From NCBI GenBank assembly GCA_009778945.1, contig WRFF01000093.1, forward strand, positions 1 to 6,952: 6,952 bases of DNA. The letters are read 5' to 3'. This document shows, piece by piece, positions 1 through 6,249 of this stretch (position 1 is its first letter; the number at the start of each line of letters is the position of its first letter). Source of the stretch: Clostridiales bacterium. GTDB lineage: Bacteria > Bacillota > Clostridia > Peptostreptococcales > Anaerovoracaceae. Made by a program: the position numbers and the translations under genes. The notes below the pieces were generated by a model. The model was given only the letters and a program-made list of their open reading frames with translations, had not been told where the DNA came from and made no database searches.

Positions 1-418
1 CCAGGATCGTTTTGATCGACGGATAACGAAAAACCTTTGTAAACGGACGCAGCCAGGACCATACCTGCCCGTGATCCGAATGAATATCGCCCGCGAACGG
101 AACCAGCAGCATCGCGGGCGCTGTTTCTTCCATATAAGCGGATATCAGGGGCAATACCTCGCCGGCGGAATATTCGTCGAGATGCGCGGGGCGCAGTCCG
201 AGGTCAAGCGCCCCGTCAAGGTCGTAAGCCGAACGCACAAACGCGAATTGGCGCGCCCGCGCGGCGACCGTTATGGCGTCATATCCGTATTCCTCTTTCG
301 TATTTGCGATATTGAGCCAATAGACGCTGTGCCCCTGGTCTTTGTATTTCAACAGCGCGCCGCCGGCGCCTATTGTTTCGTCGTCCATATGGGGCGACAC
401 GACAAGCACTTTACTCAT
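1..418 (-). CDS. PIG-L/LmbE-family deacetylase, C-terminus cut off by the window edge
   Basis: The open frame reads without a stop from an ATG at 418 to base 1, giving 139 visible residues; family members usually have about 200-250. The N-terminus has a hydrophobic strand followed by SPHMDDETIGAGG (residues 8-20), the zinc-binding PHxDDE motif of PIG-L/LmbE enzymes with Met in place of the usual Pro. The second metal/catalytic motif DIHSDH is at 111-116 (His113, His116). These enzymes are zinc-dependent hydrolases that remove N-acetyl groups from amino sugars or similar small molecules in the cytoplasm. No signal peptide is visible. The start overlaps the end of the legG-like gene by 8 bases and has a near-perfect Shine-Dalgarno sequence, so the gene is translated on its own merit within the operon. 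The substrate is unknown; the context suggests a legionaminic acid precursor or product. Family call is firm, substrate is inference. Confidence 0.88.
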   Translation of the reverse strand, partial: MSKVLVVSPHMDDETIGAGGALLKYKDQGHSVYWLNIANTKEEYGYDAITVAARARQFAFVRSAYDLDGALDLGLRPAHLDEYSAGEVLPLISAYMEETAPAMLLVPFAGDIHSDHGQVWSWLRPFTKVFRYPSIKTIL

Positions 419-1571
419 CTTCCCTCCTTTTCAACGGGTCTTCTTTCTTCCATGCTATTTTACTATAATCTATGCTCTTGATGAGGTCGTACGCTTTTTG
501 GGAACTTTCGCCGTCGCCGTACAGGTTTTTGATCCCTGCGATTTTTTCGGCAAAACCGGAAGATAACGCTGTGTCGATCGCCGCGGAAATATCTTTCGGA
601 TCGCCGCCGGTAAACAGGACATTTTCCTGAGCCGCCCGCCGGCCGTTGCGCGAACCCACATTGACCGCCGGTATGGGGACGGACGCGCTTTCACAAACGC
701 CGGCGCTTGAATTCCCGATCTGCAGCGAAGCGTTTCTCATCGTATTCACAAAGGTGTTGCGATCGAAATTCTTATAAAAATAAAAATGCTTGTCGTCGCG
801 GTATTTCTCGAATTCCGCAATCACGCCGCCGCTTCCGGCGTCCGTATTGGGGTAGCTTGCGAGCACATGGAGTTCCCGGTCCGCAAGCGCCCTCAGGATC
901 GCCCGGATCTCATGGTTTTCGCCCTCTATCTCCGTGGGAGGATGATAGATCAGGAGCGCGTATTCGTCCCAGTCGGCGAGCCCGAGCGAATCCAGGAGCT
1001 CCCTTCTGCTTTTCCGGGGCTCTTCCCTGTATTTGTCGAGCGCGGCGCTGCCGATCACATGGATGCGCCAATCCGGCTCGCCCATGGCGAGAAGCCGCCG
1101 CCGGTGTTCCTCAAGCGCGGCCATATGCACCGTCGCGAGTTTTGACGCCGCAGCGCGCGCCAGATTGTCCGGATGCCCGTCGGGGACAAACTCCCCGCCG
1201 AAGAAATGCATGAACGGGATTTTCATATAGGCCGCGGCAAGCGCGGCCGCGGGAACCTCCTCCCGGTCGCCCGCTCCGATGAGCAGATCCGGAGCGAAGC
1301 CCTCCATGATACCGGCAAGCGGTTCCATGAGCCGTCCGATCGCGACCGCCCGGTCCTTCAGCGCGTCCGCTCCGGTCAAATCCTCAATTTTCGCCAGGAT
1401 CCGATTGCCGTCGCGCTCCATCTCCCGTACGGAGTTCTCATACCCCGGAGCGAGATGCCCTCCCGTCACAATCAATCCGAAATCCAGTTCCGGATCGTTG
1501 TTCAGCCTTTTGTACAGGTATGACAGCAGATCGTAATCCGACCGGTTGCCCGTCAGCGCCGCTATCCTCAT
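411..1571 (-). CDS. legG: Hydrolysing nucleotide-sugar 2-epimerase, LegG/NeuC family
   Basis: With the start chosen here the protein has 386 residues, normal for NeuC/LegG. These cytoplasmic enzymes hydrolyse an NDP-2,4-diacetamido-trideoxyhexose (LegG) or UDP-GlcNAc (NeuC), inverting C2 and releasing the free sugar for the PEP-dependent synthase. Visible motifs are TGNRSDYDLL (7-16), VTGGHL (35-40), GDREE (101-105), FGGE with DGHPDN (124-136), a histidine in YHPP (209-212), PNTDAG (241-246) and IGNSSAGVCES (285-295), the C-terminal nucleotide-binding signature. The acidic residues expected at the active site (Asp102, Glu127, Asp135) are present. The N-terminal GNRSDYD and the GHPDN stretch differ from the common GTRADYG and GAxDE forms, so the protein is a divergent member. 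The ATG at 1571 gives the family-typical beginning MRIAALTG. An in-frame ATG at 1595 (MTYDAKKKMRIAAL) and a TTG at 1610 are alternatives. The LegG rather than NeuC call rests on neighbours LegB and PtmE. Confidence 0.85.
   Translation of the reverse strand: MRIAALTGNRSDYDLLSYLYKRLNNDPELDFGLIVTGGHLAPGYENSVREMERDGNRILAKIEDLTGADALKDRAVAIGRLMEPLAGIMEGFAPDLLIGAGDREEVPAAALAAAYMKIPFMHFFGGEFVPDGHPDNLARAAASKLATVHMAALEEHRRRLLAMGEPDWRIHVIGSAALDKYREEPRKSRRELLDSLGLADWDEYALLIYHPPTEIEGENHEIRAILRALADRELHVLASYPNTDAGSGGVIAEFEKYRDDKHFYFYKNFDRNTFVNTMRNASLQIGNSSAGVCESASVPIPAVNVGSRNGRRAAQENVLFTGGDPKDISAAIDTALSSGFAEKIAGIKNLYGDGESSQKAYDLIKSIDYSKIAWKKEDPLKRREDE
423..429 (-). promoter_or_regulatory. Strong ribosome binding site of the PIG-L gene
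   Basis: On the minus strand the bases read AAGGAGG, a full anti-Shine-Dalgarno match, followed by GAAG and then the ATG at 418. The spacing of 4 bases is slightly short. The site lies inside the last codons of the legG-like gene. It is the best Shine-Dalgarno sequence in the window and fixes the PIG-L start. Confidence 0.75.
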
Positions 1572-1632
1572 TTTTTTCTTCGCATCGTATGTCATCTTAT
1601 TATTCCGCAACCACCCGCCGTCCTGCCCCGCG
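1572..1632 (-). other. Short spacer between the GNAT and legG-like genes, possible legG leader
   Basis: This is the second-largest gap in the operon at 61 bases. It contains two in-frame alternative starts for the legG-like gene, an ATG at 1595 and a TTG at 1610. A GGA lies 8 bases before the 1595 ATG. The ATG at 1571 is preceded by GAAG and a run of seven A that ends in the start codon, so its Shine-Dalgarno is weak. I see no terminator hairpin or promoter in it. Confidence 0.5.
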
Positions 1633-2514
1633 TCAAAACAGCTCGCAGTCCCCCATATAAAAGACCCAATCGCCCTTCAGCGCGCTGCGCTCCGCAGGGT
1701 CGTCCGTCAGGATGTTCATCGTCATATGGTACCGCCTGTCTTCCTGCGGGTATTCGTCAAGCCAGCCATAAGTGTTCCAGCTGCAGACCCGCTCCGTTCC
1801 GTCCTGTCCGTGAAGAAACGCCGCGAAGTCCAGCACATCGGCGGCCTGCGCGCTTTCGGTCCAGTACAGGATATCCGCTTTGTCCCGAAAGCGTGTGGAT
1901 ATAAACAAATCTCTTTTATCCGATAGATACTTGTCGTATTTCACGCCGGAATACCGCCATTTCAGGAACTCCGCGCCATGAAGGATGTGCGGGCGAAGGG
2001 GACTGTCCCCTTTCGTCCGAAGCGCTGCGAATTCGCCCGCGCTTAGCTTCTTGAACCCCCCTTTGGCGCTGCCGCCCGGAAAGTCCGCGAAACGGTAATG
2101 GCGGATCAGTTCATAGCCCATACGCTCCACATGCATCTTATAGGATACGTCATTCGGAAACCCGATGACGAACGCATCCTCGCCAATTATTCGCAGTTCG
2201 CTGAAAAGCGCCTCGGAGAGCTTGCCCGCGACGCCTTGACCGCGGTAGTCATCGTCCACCATGAACCCCATGGAGATGCGGCCTTTCTTCGTCCGCCCGC
2301 CTACAAGCGCGCAAACGGACATCGTCCCGAAATGCCCGGCCATGCGGTCTCCGTCCATCGCAACGATTCCGTACGGGCTCCCCGCAGGATTGTCTCCATA
2401 CCAGTAAGCGAGGCTGTCCCTCATATCCGCCTGAAAGATTTTTTTGTACAGCGCGCCGATATGTATGAGCTCATCCGCCGATTCATAATTCGCTTTCCGA
2501 TAGACGATGCTCAT
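1633..2514 (-). CDS. GNAT-family N-acyltransferase in a nonulosonic acid operon
   Basis: This 293-residue protein has an N-terminal GNAT fold. The acetyl-CoA-binding motif A follows MGFMVDDDYRGQGVAGKL (82-99), with the R/QxxGxG/A signature Arg91-Gly94-Ala96. A second stretch GFPNDVSYKMHVERMGY, starting near residue 118, matches the GNAT C-terminal half. The remainder (about 160-293) forms an extra region ending in WVFYMGDCELF, typical of the longer two-lobed GNAT proteins found in polysaccharide loci. The likely role is transfer of an acetyl or other acyl group from CoA to an amino group on the sugar. It could fill the LegH step (4-N-acetylation) or add a variant acyl group; the NeuD-like gene nearby competes for the LegH role. 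It starts by ATGA overlap with the legI stop and has only a weak Shine-Dalgarno, so it is probably translationally coupled. A GGGGAC/GTCCCC palindrome lies within it. Family certain, substrate unknown. Confidence 0.85.
   Translation of the reverse strand: MSIVYRKANYESADELIHIGALYKKIFQADMRDSLAYWYGDNPAGSPYGIVAMDGDRMAGHFGTMSVCALVGGRTKKGRISMGFMVDDDYRGQGVAGKLSEALFSELRIIGEDAFVIGFPNDVSYKMHVERMGYELIRHYRFADFPGGSAKGGFKKLSAGEFAALRTKGDSPLRPHILHGAEFLKWRYSGVKYDKYLSDKRDLFISTRFRDKADILYWTESAQAADVLDFAAFLHGQDGTERVCSWNTYGWLDEYPQEDRRYHMTMNILTDDPAERSALKGDWVFYMGDCELF
1994..2015. repeat. REP-like GGGGAC/GTCCCC palindrome inside the GNAT gene
   Basis: Bases 1996-2003 (AAGGGGAC) and 2005-2012 (GTCCCCTT) are exact reverse complements around one central T. 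The flanking CG at 1994-1995 and CG at 2014-2015 can also pair if T2013 is bulged. The palindrome is read in frame as TKGDSPL in the linker after the GNAT core. Palindromes with this GGGGACxGTCCCC core are known to me as dispersed short repeats in several bacterial genomes, so this may be one copy. With one copy in the window, dispersal cannot be shown here. Confidence 0.55.
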
Positions 2515-3512
2515 AGTTCGATCTGCTCGTCTTTCTCATAATCGCGCGGCGCCCGTTCCCCGATGATGTCCTTCCATTTCATCGGGCTGAGCCCCGTACC
2601 CGGGCGCTTGGCCGCCAGATTCTCTTTCGAAAATATCTCGCCCTTGCGTATCGGCTCAGCGGCGACGATGCTCCTGCGCGCGATATCACGATTGCTTCGC
2701 TCGGATTTTGTGACAAATTTTTCTCCGGTTCCTATTGCAAGCCCGACATTGCGTATGGCGCTTACCATAGCCGCAAGCTCATCCGGTTCAAGGCTCGCCT
2801 TATGGTCCGGGCCCTCCAGCTCACGGCTCAATGTAAAATGCTTCTCTATCACGACCGCGCCGAGAGCGGCGGCGGCGATGGCGATTTCTATCCCCTTTGT
2901 ATGGTCGGAATATCCGACCGGAACGCCGAAACGTTCCCCCATTCCGCGCATCGCGGCGAGATTCACATCCGCCATGGGCGCCGGGTATTCCGTCGTGCAT
3001 TGGAGCAGCGTTACATTGCCGGATCCCGAAGACCGCAGGACCGCCAGCGCCTCTCCCACCTCCTCCGTCGTGCTCATCCCCGTGGAAAGGAAAACCGGCT
3101 TGCCGTATGAAGCGGCTTTCACAAGCAGCGGATAATTCGTGATCTCGCCCGACGGTATTTTGACGGACCGCTGACCGATTTCCTTCACAAGAAAATCCAT
3201 GCTGTCCCCGTCGAAAGCCGTAGACAGAAACTCAATGCCAAGTTCCCGGCAATAGACGGCCAGACTGTAAAAATCATCGAAGCTGAGTTCGAGTTTCCTC
3301 AGCAGTTCGAGTTGGCTTTCCCCGCCTCCCGTTGTCTTTCTCTGATACTCCGCTTTCTGCGCGGACGCGCTGACTATAGCGTCTGCTTTGAACGTTTGAT
3401 ATTTCACGATGTCGGCGCCCGCTTTTTTTGCGCACAGAGCCAGCTCTTTCGCCTGCTTGAGGCTGCCGTTATGATTGACGCCCGCCTCGGCAATGATCAG
3501 GACACGGCTCAT
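2511..3512 (-). CDS. legI: N,N'-diacetyllegionaminate (sialic acid-like) synthase, LegI/NeuB family
   Basis: This 333-residue enzyme condenses phosphoenolpyruvate with the free 2,4-diacetamido-trideoxymannose released by LegG to give legionaminic acid. The TIM barrel begins with IIAEAGVNHNG (6-16), then KYQTFK (37-42), STAFD (97-101), KIPSGEITNYPLL (118-130), STGMS (143-147), QCTTEYPAP (171-179) and GYSDHT (200-205), followed by EKHFTL and GPDHKASLEP (223-243). His204 and His225 are 21 residues apart, the spacing of the two metal-binding histidines in meningococcal NeuB. The C-terminal part, about 275-333, is the SAF/antifreeze-like domain. The ATG at 3512 gives the exact family start (MSRVLIIAEAGVN), overlaps the preceding stop as ATGA, and has GGGAAG a few bases upstream. 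The same frame stays open upstream to 3770, but that part is arginine-rich shadow of the neighbouring gene. Legionaminic over neuraminic acid is inferred from LegB and PtmE. Confidence 0.92.
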   Translation of the reverse strand: MSRVLIIAEAGVNHNGSLKQAKELALCAKKAGADIVKYQTFKADAIVSASAQKAEYQRKTTGGGESQLELLRKLELSFDDFYSLAVYCRELGIEFLSTAFDGDSMDFLVKEIGQRSVKIPSGEITNYPLLVKAASYGKPVFLSTGMSTTEEVGEALAVLRSSGSGNVTLLQCTTEYPAPMADVNLAAMRGMGERFGVPVGYSDHTKGIEIAIAAAALGAVVIEKHFTLSRELEGPDHKASLEPDELAAMVSAIRNVGLAIGTGEKFVTKSERSNRDIARRSIVAAEPIRKGEIFSKENLAAKRPGTGLSPMKWKDIIGERAPRDYEKDEQIEL

Positions 3513-4165
3513 CGGGTCTTCCCTTTTGCCGCAGCCGGCACCCCGGCGGCGATACTGCCCGCGGGAAGGTCCTTTGTCACTGCGGCGCCGGCGCCGACGA
3601 TCACATTGTCGCCAATGCGAACGCCTTGGATCACGGTGGCGTTCGCTCCGATCAGGCAGGCTTCCCCGATTGAAACACCGCCGCAAACCGCCGCGCCCAC
3701 GGCAATATGCGTAAATCCGCCGACACGGCAATCGTGATCCACGATCGCTCCGCTGTTGATGATCGCGCAATCGCCCACCGTCGCTGCGGCGTTCACGACT
3801 GCGTTCTTTCCGACAAAAACGCCGGCCCCGATGACCGCATCCGCGGCGATGGCCGCCGTCGGGTCAACGATGGAGACCAACCGAAATCCCATATCCGTCA
3901 ATTGCGTCCGAAGCCCCTGCCGCACTTTGCCCTCGCCGAGATAGCCGACGCCGATAAAAACCTCCCGGTATCCTTTTGCGAACAGCTCCGGCAAATCGGC
4001 GTCGGAACCGATCCGTCCAATCCCCCGGTAAGAAAACGCGCTGGGCGTGCGGTCGCCGACATAGCCGGCGATCCCTATGCCGGCCGCAAGCGCGCTGTCG
4101 GACACGGATTTTGCATGCCCTCCGCAGCCGAGAATTAAAATCCCTTCGCCGAGACCGCCCTTCAT
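3509..4165 (-). CDS. NeuD/PglD-type left-handed beta-helix acetyltransferase (LegH candidate)
   Basis: The 218-residue protein has the two-part structure of sialic acid O-acetyltransferase NeuD and the amino-sugar N-acetyltransferase PglD. The N-terminal Rossmann-like domain has ILILGCGGHAKSV (9-21), which binds the sugar nucleotide in PglD. From about residue 100 the chain is a run of hexapeptide repeats (IGAGVFVGKNAVV and similar) forming the beta-helix that binds acetyl-CoA. The catalytic histidine is His144 in IVDHDCRVGGFTHI. The C-terminus (VTKDLPAGSIAAGVPA) is the usual cap. In this context its best role is acetylating the 4-amino group made by the missing aminotransferase; O-acetylation of the final sugar is the alternative. 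The start is an ATG in an ATGA overlap with the upstream stop, preceded by GAGGC about 7-11 bases away. The protein is a little longer at its N-terminus than usual, but no closer start codon fits. Confidence 0.88.
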   Translation of the reverse strand: MKGGLGEGILILGCGGHAKSVSDSALAAGIGIAGYVGDRTPSAFSYRGIGRIGSDADLPELFAKGYREVFIGVGYLGEGKVRQGLRTQLTDMGFRLVSIVDPTAAIAADAVIGAGVFVGKNAVVNAAATVGDCAIINSGAIVDHDCRVGGFTHIAVGAAVCGGVSIGEACLIGANATVIQGVRIGDNVIVGAGAAVTKDLPAGSIAAGVPAAAKGKTR

Positions 4166-5217
4166 CGGCGTGCCTCGAATTTTTCCCGCATCTTTTTCAA
4201 TTCCGTCAATTCGCCCATATCGAACCAGGCGGCCTCGCTGACCGGATAGGCGCCCACCCGTTCGCCCGCCGCTATCGCGGCTTCTATCGCATCGGTGATA
4301 TGAATAAACGTATTGTCCGGCACATAATCGAGAAAACGCGGCTCTATGACATACAGCCCGGTGTTTACGAGCTCCGACACCGTGGGCTTTTCCTTGAGCG
4401 CCGTCACAAGCCCCTTTTCCGATACGGTTACCGTACCGTAATCGATCTGGACATTGACAAGCGCCGTCACCATAGTGACGATATTTCCCCTCTGTTTGTG
4501 ATGCCTCAGGATCTCGCTGTAATCCTCTTCCACCACGATGTCGCAGTTATTCATGAAGAAAGTCTCGTTGTATTTGCCTCGCAGCAGGCTCAGGCTGCCG
4601 CCGGTGCCGTTGAATACCTCCTCGTCGATGAATTCCACCGAATAGCCGCAATCCTCCATATCCTCAAAGAACGCTTTGATGAGGCCGCCTTTGTAGTTGA
4701 TGATAATGTCAAAATTTCTGCACCCGAAGAAGGCGAATTTATCCATGATGATTTCGATGATGGTCTTATCGCCCACGGGAATGAGCGGCTTGGGAAGGAC
4801 GTTGGTATAAGGAGCGAGCCTCGTTCCTTTGCCTCCGGCCATGATCACGACCGGCACGTTCAGGGACGTCGATTTGTAAACCTGGTTTTCGTAAAGAAAA
4901 TTGATCGCAATAATTTCATGCCGGCTGTTTATGATCGGCACGGCTTTGATCCCGTGCTCGCACATAAAACGCTTCGGATCCGTATATTCATGATGGTCCA
5001 GATATTTGGGCTCCGTATTGGATACGGAGCAGACAGGCGCGGACAGATCCCCGTTCTTCAGGATATACCGGCGGATATTGCCATCCGTTACGACGCCTTT
5101 CAACACCAACTCTTCGCATACGAAAGCGACGCCTTTCCCATTCTCATTGATCACGCTCATCGCTTCAATGATCGGCAGGCTTTCGGCTACGATATAGGCG
5201 TCAAGCGGTTTATCCAT
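4162..5217 (-). CDS. ptmE: CBS-domain sugar-phosphate nucleotidyltransferase, PtmE-like (GlcN-1-P guanylyltransferase)
   Basis: This 351-residue protein has an N-terminal CBS-pair region (about 1-115) followed by a full nucleotidyltransferase domain. The signature VVIMAGGKGTRLAPYT is at 123-138, PKPLIPVGDKTI at 142-153, and NNCDIV, with the metal-binding Asp226, at 223-228. NTGLYV and the C-terminal AWFDMGE also match the family. This CBS-plus-transferase arrangement is that of Campylobacter PtmE, which makes GDP-glucosamine from glucosamine-1-phosphate and GTP at the head of the legionaminic acid pathway. Mannose-1-phosphate guanylyltransferases of similar build exist in other glycan loci, so the nucleotide and sugar are inferred from the neighbours. 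The ATG at 5217 follows the legB stop after a single base. There is no recognisable Shine-Dalgarno sequence in front, so translation probably depends on ribosomes finishing legB. A perfect hairpin-forming repeat sits in the CBS region. Confidence 0.85.
   Translation of the reverse strand: MDKPLDAYIVAESLPIIEAMSVINENGKGVAFVCEELVLKGVVTDGNIRRYILKNGDLSAPVCSVSNTEPKYLDHHEYTDPKRFMCEHGIKAVPIINSRHEIIAINFLYENQVYKSTSLNVPVVIMAGGKGTRLAPYTNVLPKPLIPVGDKTIIEIIMDKFAFFGCRNFDIIINYKGGLIKAFFEDMEDCGYSVEFIDEEVFNGTGGSLSLLRGKYNETFFMNNCDIVVEEDYSEILRHHKQRGNIVTMVTALVNVQIDYGTVTVSEKGLVTALKEKPTVSELVNTGLYVIEPRFLDYVPDNTFIHITDAIEAAIAAGERVGAYPVSEAAWFDMGELTELKKMREKFEARR
5010..5030. repeat. Perfect 9-bp inverted repeat inside the CBS region of the ptmE-like gene
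   Basis: GCTCCGTAT (5010-5018) and ATACGGAGC (5022-5030) are exact reverse complements separated by TGG. In the mRNA this would form a 9-bp stem with a 3-base loop, between the two CBS halves (near residues 63-70). There is no U-run after it on the transcript, so it is not an intrinsic terminator. It may be chance, a short palindromic repeat, or an RNA element affecting decay or translation. Confidence 0.5.
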
Positions 5218-5218
5218 A

Positions 5219-6199
5219 TCACAAATTATATATGTCCGGCTTATACCGGTCGAGATTTCCCCGCAGGAATTCGATCGTCTCCGCCAGGCCTTGCTTCAGC
5301 GTATAGCTCGGCTCCCAGGAGGTGAGCCGTTTGATCTTCTCATTCGATCCGAGCAGGCGTTCGACCTCGCTCTTGCCCGGCCTCATCCGTTCCTCTTCGC
5401 AGACAATCCTTGCGCCGGGATTGATCTGATCGATCAGCTCCTGCGCAAGCTCCCCGATCGAGATTTCCTGCTGCGCGGCGATATTGATCTCCTCACCGAT
5501 GCAGGCGTCCTCCCGGGCGATCGCAAGAAAGCCGGCCGCGGTGTCTTTGCAATAACTGAAATCGCGCGTCGGAGAAAGCGCGCCGAGCCGTATCTCCTCT
5601 TTTCCCGTGAGCAATTGCGTGATGATGGTGGGGATCACGGCCCTGGCCGACTGCCTCGGCCCGTAGGTATTGAAGGGCCTCACGATTGTCACCGGCAGAT
5701 CGAAGCTGCGGTAAAAACTCTCCGCCAGCCGGTCGGCGCCTATCTTTGTCGCGGAATAGGGCGACTGCCCCTGGAAAGGATGGTTCTCGTCGATCGGCAC
5801 GTACCGCGCGGTTCCATAGACCTCCGAGGTTGACGTCACAAGCACGCGCTTCGTGCCGAGCTGACGTGCGGCCTGCAGGACGTTCAGGGTGCCTTTGATA
5901 TTTGTATCCACATAGGCGTCCGGCGAATGATAACTGAACGGGATAGCGATCAGCGCCGCGAGGTGAAAAACCTCGTCCATGCCCTTCATCGCTTCGCGGA
6001 CGCCGTTGGGATCCCGGATATCGCCTGCGAAAACCTCTATCGCGTCAAGTTTGCTCTTCGGGAAGGACTCCAGCCAGCCCCAGCTGTTGAAGGAATTGTA
6101 GAGCACGAAAGCCCGGACATGGCAGCCGTCATCCAACAGCCTTTCCGTAAGGTGGCTGCCGATGAATCCTTCCGATCCGGTGACCAATACATTTTTCAT
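5219..6199 (-). CDS. legB: NAD-dependent nucleotide-sugar 4,6-dehydratase LegB
   Basis: The 326-residue protein is a short-chain dehydrogenase/reductase of the extended type. It acts on GDP-GlcNAc (or UDP-GlcNAc), forming the 4-keto-6-deoxy sugar that starts the legionaminic acid branch. The NAD-binding GxxGxxG is GSEGFIG at 8-14. The stretch FVLYNSFNSWGWLE (31-44) after the second strand is a hallmark I recognise from LegB proteins. Asp60 in GDIRD and HLAALIAIPFSY (79-90) follow. The active site has STSEVYG (123-129) and the YxxxK pair Tyr148/Lys152 in YSATK. RPFNTYGPRQ (174-183) is the substrate-binding loop. The ATG at 6199 gives the family start MKNVLVTG. Its Shine-Dalgarno, AAGGA at 6213-6217, is 13 bases away, longer than ideal. 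The gene is first after a promoter-like region. The usual partner aminotransferase LegC does not follow it here. Confidence 0.92.
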   Translation of the reverse strand: MKNVLVTGSEGFIGSHLTERLLDDGCHVRAFVLYNSFNSWGWLESFPKSKLDAIEVFAGDIRDPNGVREAMKGMDEVFHLAALIAIPFSYHSPDAYVDTNIKGTLNVLQAARQLGTKRVLVTSTSEVYGTARYVPIDENHPFQGQSPYSATKIGADRLAESFYRSFDLPVTIVRPFNTYGPRQSARAVIPTIITQLLTGKEEIRLGALSPTRDFSYCKDTAAGFLAIAREDACIGEEINIAAQQEISIGELAQELIDQINPGARIVCEEERMRPGKSEVERLLGSNEKIKRLTSWEPSYTLKQGLAETIEFLRGNLDRYKPDIYNL

Positions 6200-6249
6200 A
6201 CGCTTAACAACATCCTTCTCGATTTCTCATCCGCATGCATTCCTTATTT

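Noticed and set aside
71..481. Plus-strand open frame at the left edge
   Set aside because: It is antisense to the PIG-L gene, whose PHxDDE and HxDH motifs make the minus strand the coding one.
1181..1197. Inverted repeat CGGGGA/TCCCCG with a 5-base loop in the legG-like gene
   Set aside because: Only a 6-bp stem in GC-rich coding sequence that encodes a conserved part of the protein; expected by chance.
411..3512. True N-acetylneuraminic acid (Neu5Ac) pathway as the main reading
   Set aside because: NeuB- and NeuC-type enzymes alone would allow it, but a Neu5Ac pathway has no use for a LegB dehydratase or a PtmE-like nucleotidyltransferase in the same operon. It remains a lesser possibility.
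3513..3770. Upstream extension of the legI frame by 86 codons
   Set aside because: The extension is Arg-rich, overlaps the NeuD-like gene in another frame, and precedes a start (3512) that matches the NeuB family exactly and has an ATGA overlap.
3976..5325. Long plus-strand open frame of 449 codons
   Set aside because: It lies fully antisense to the ptmE-like gene and parts of its neighbours, which have complete family motifs. The translation is rich in Arg, His and Asp, has no recognisable domain, and is what GC-rich antisense frames look like.
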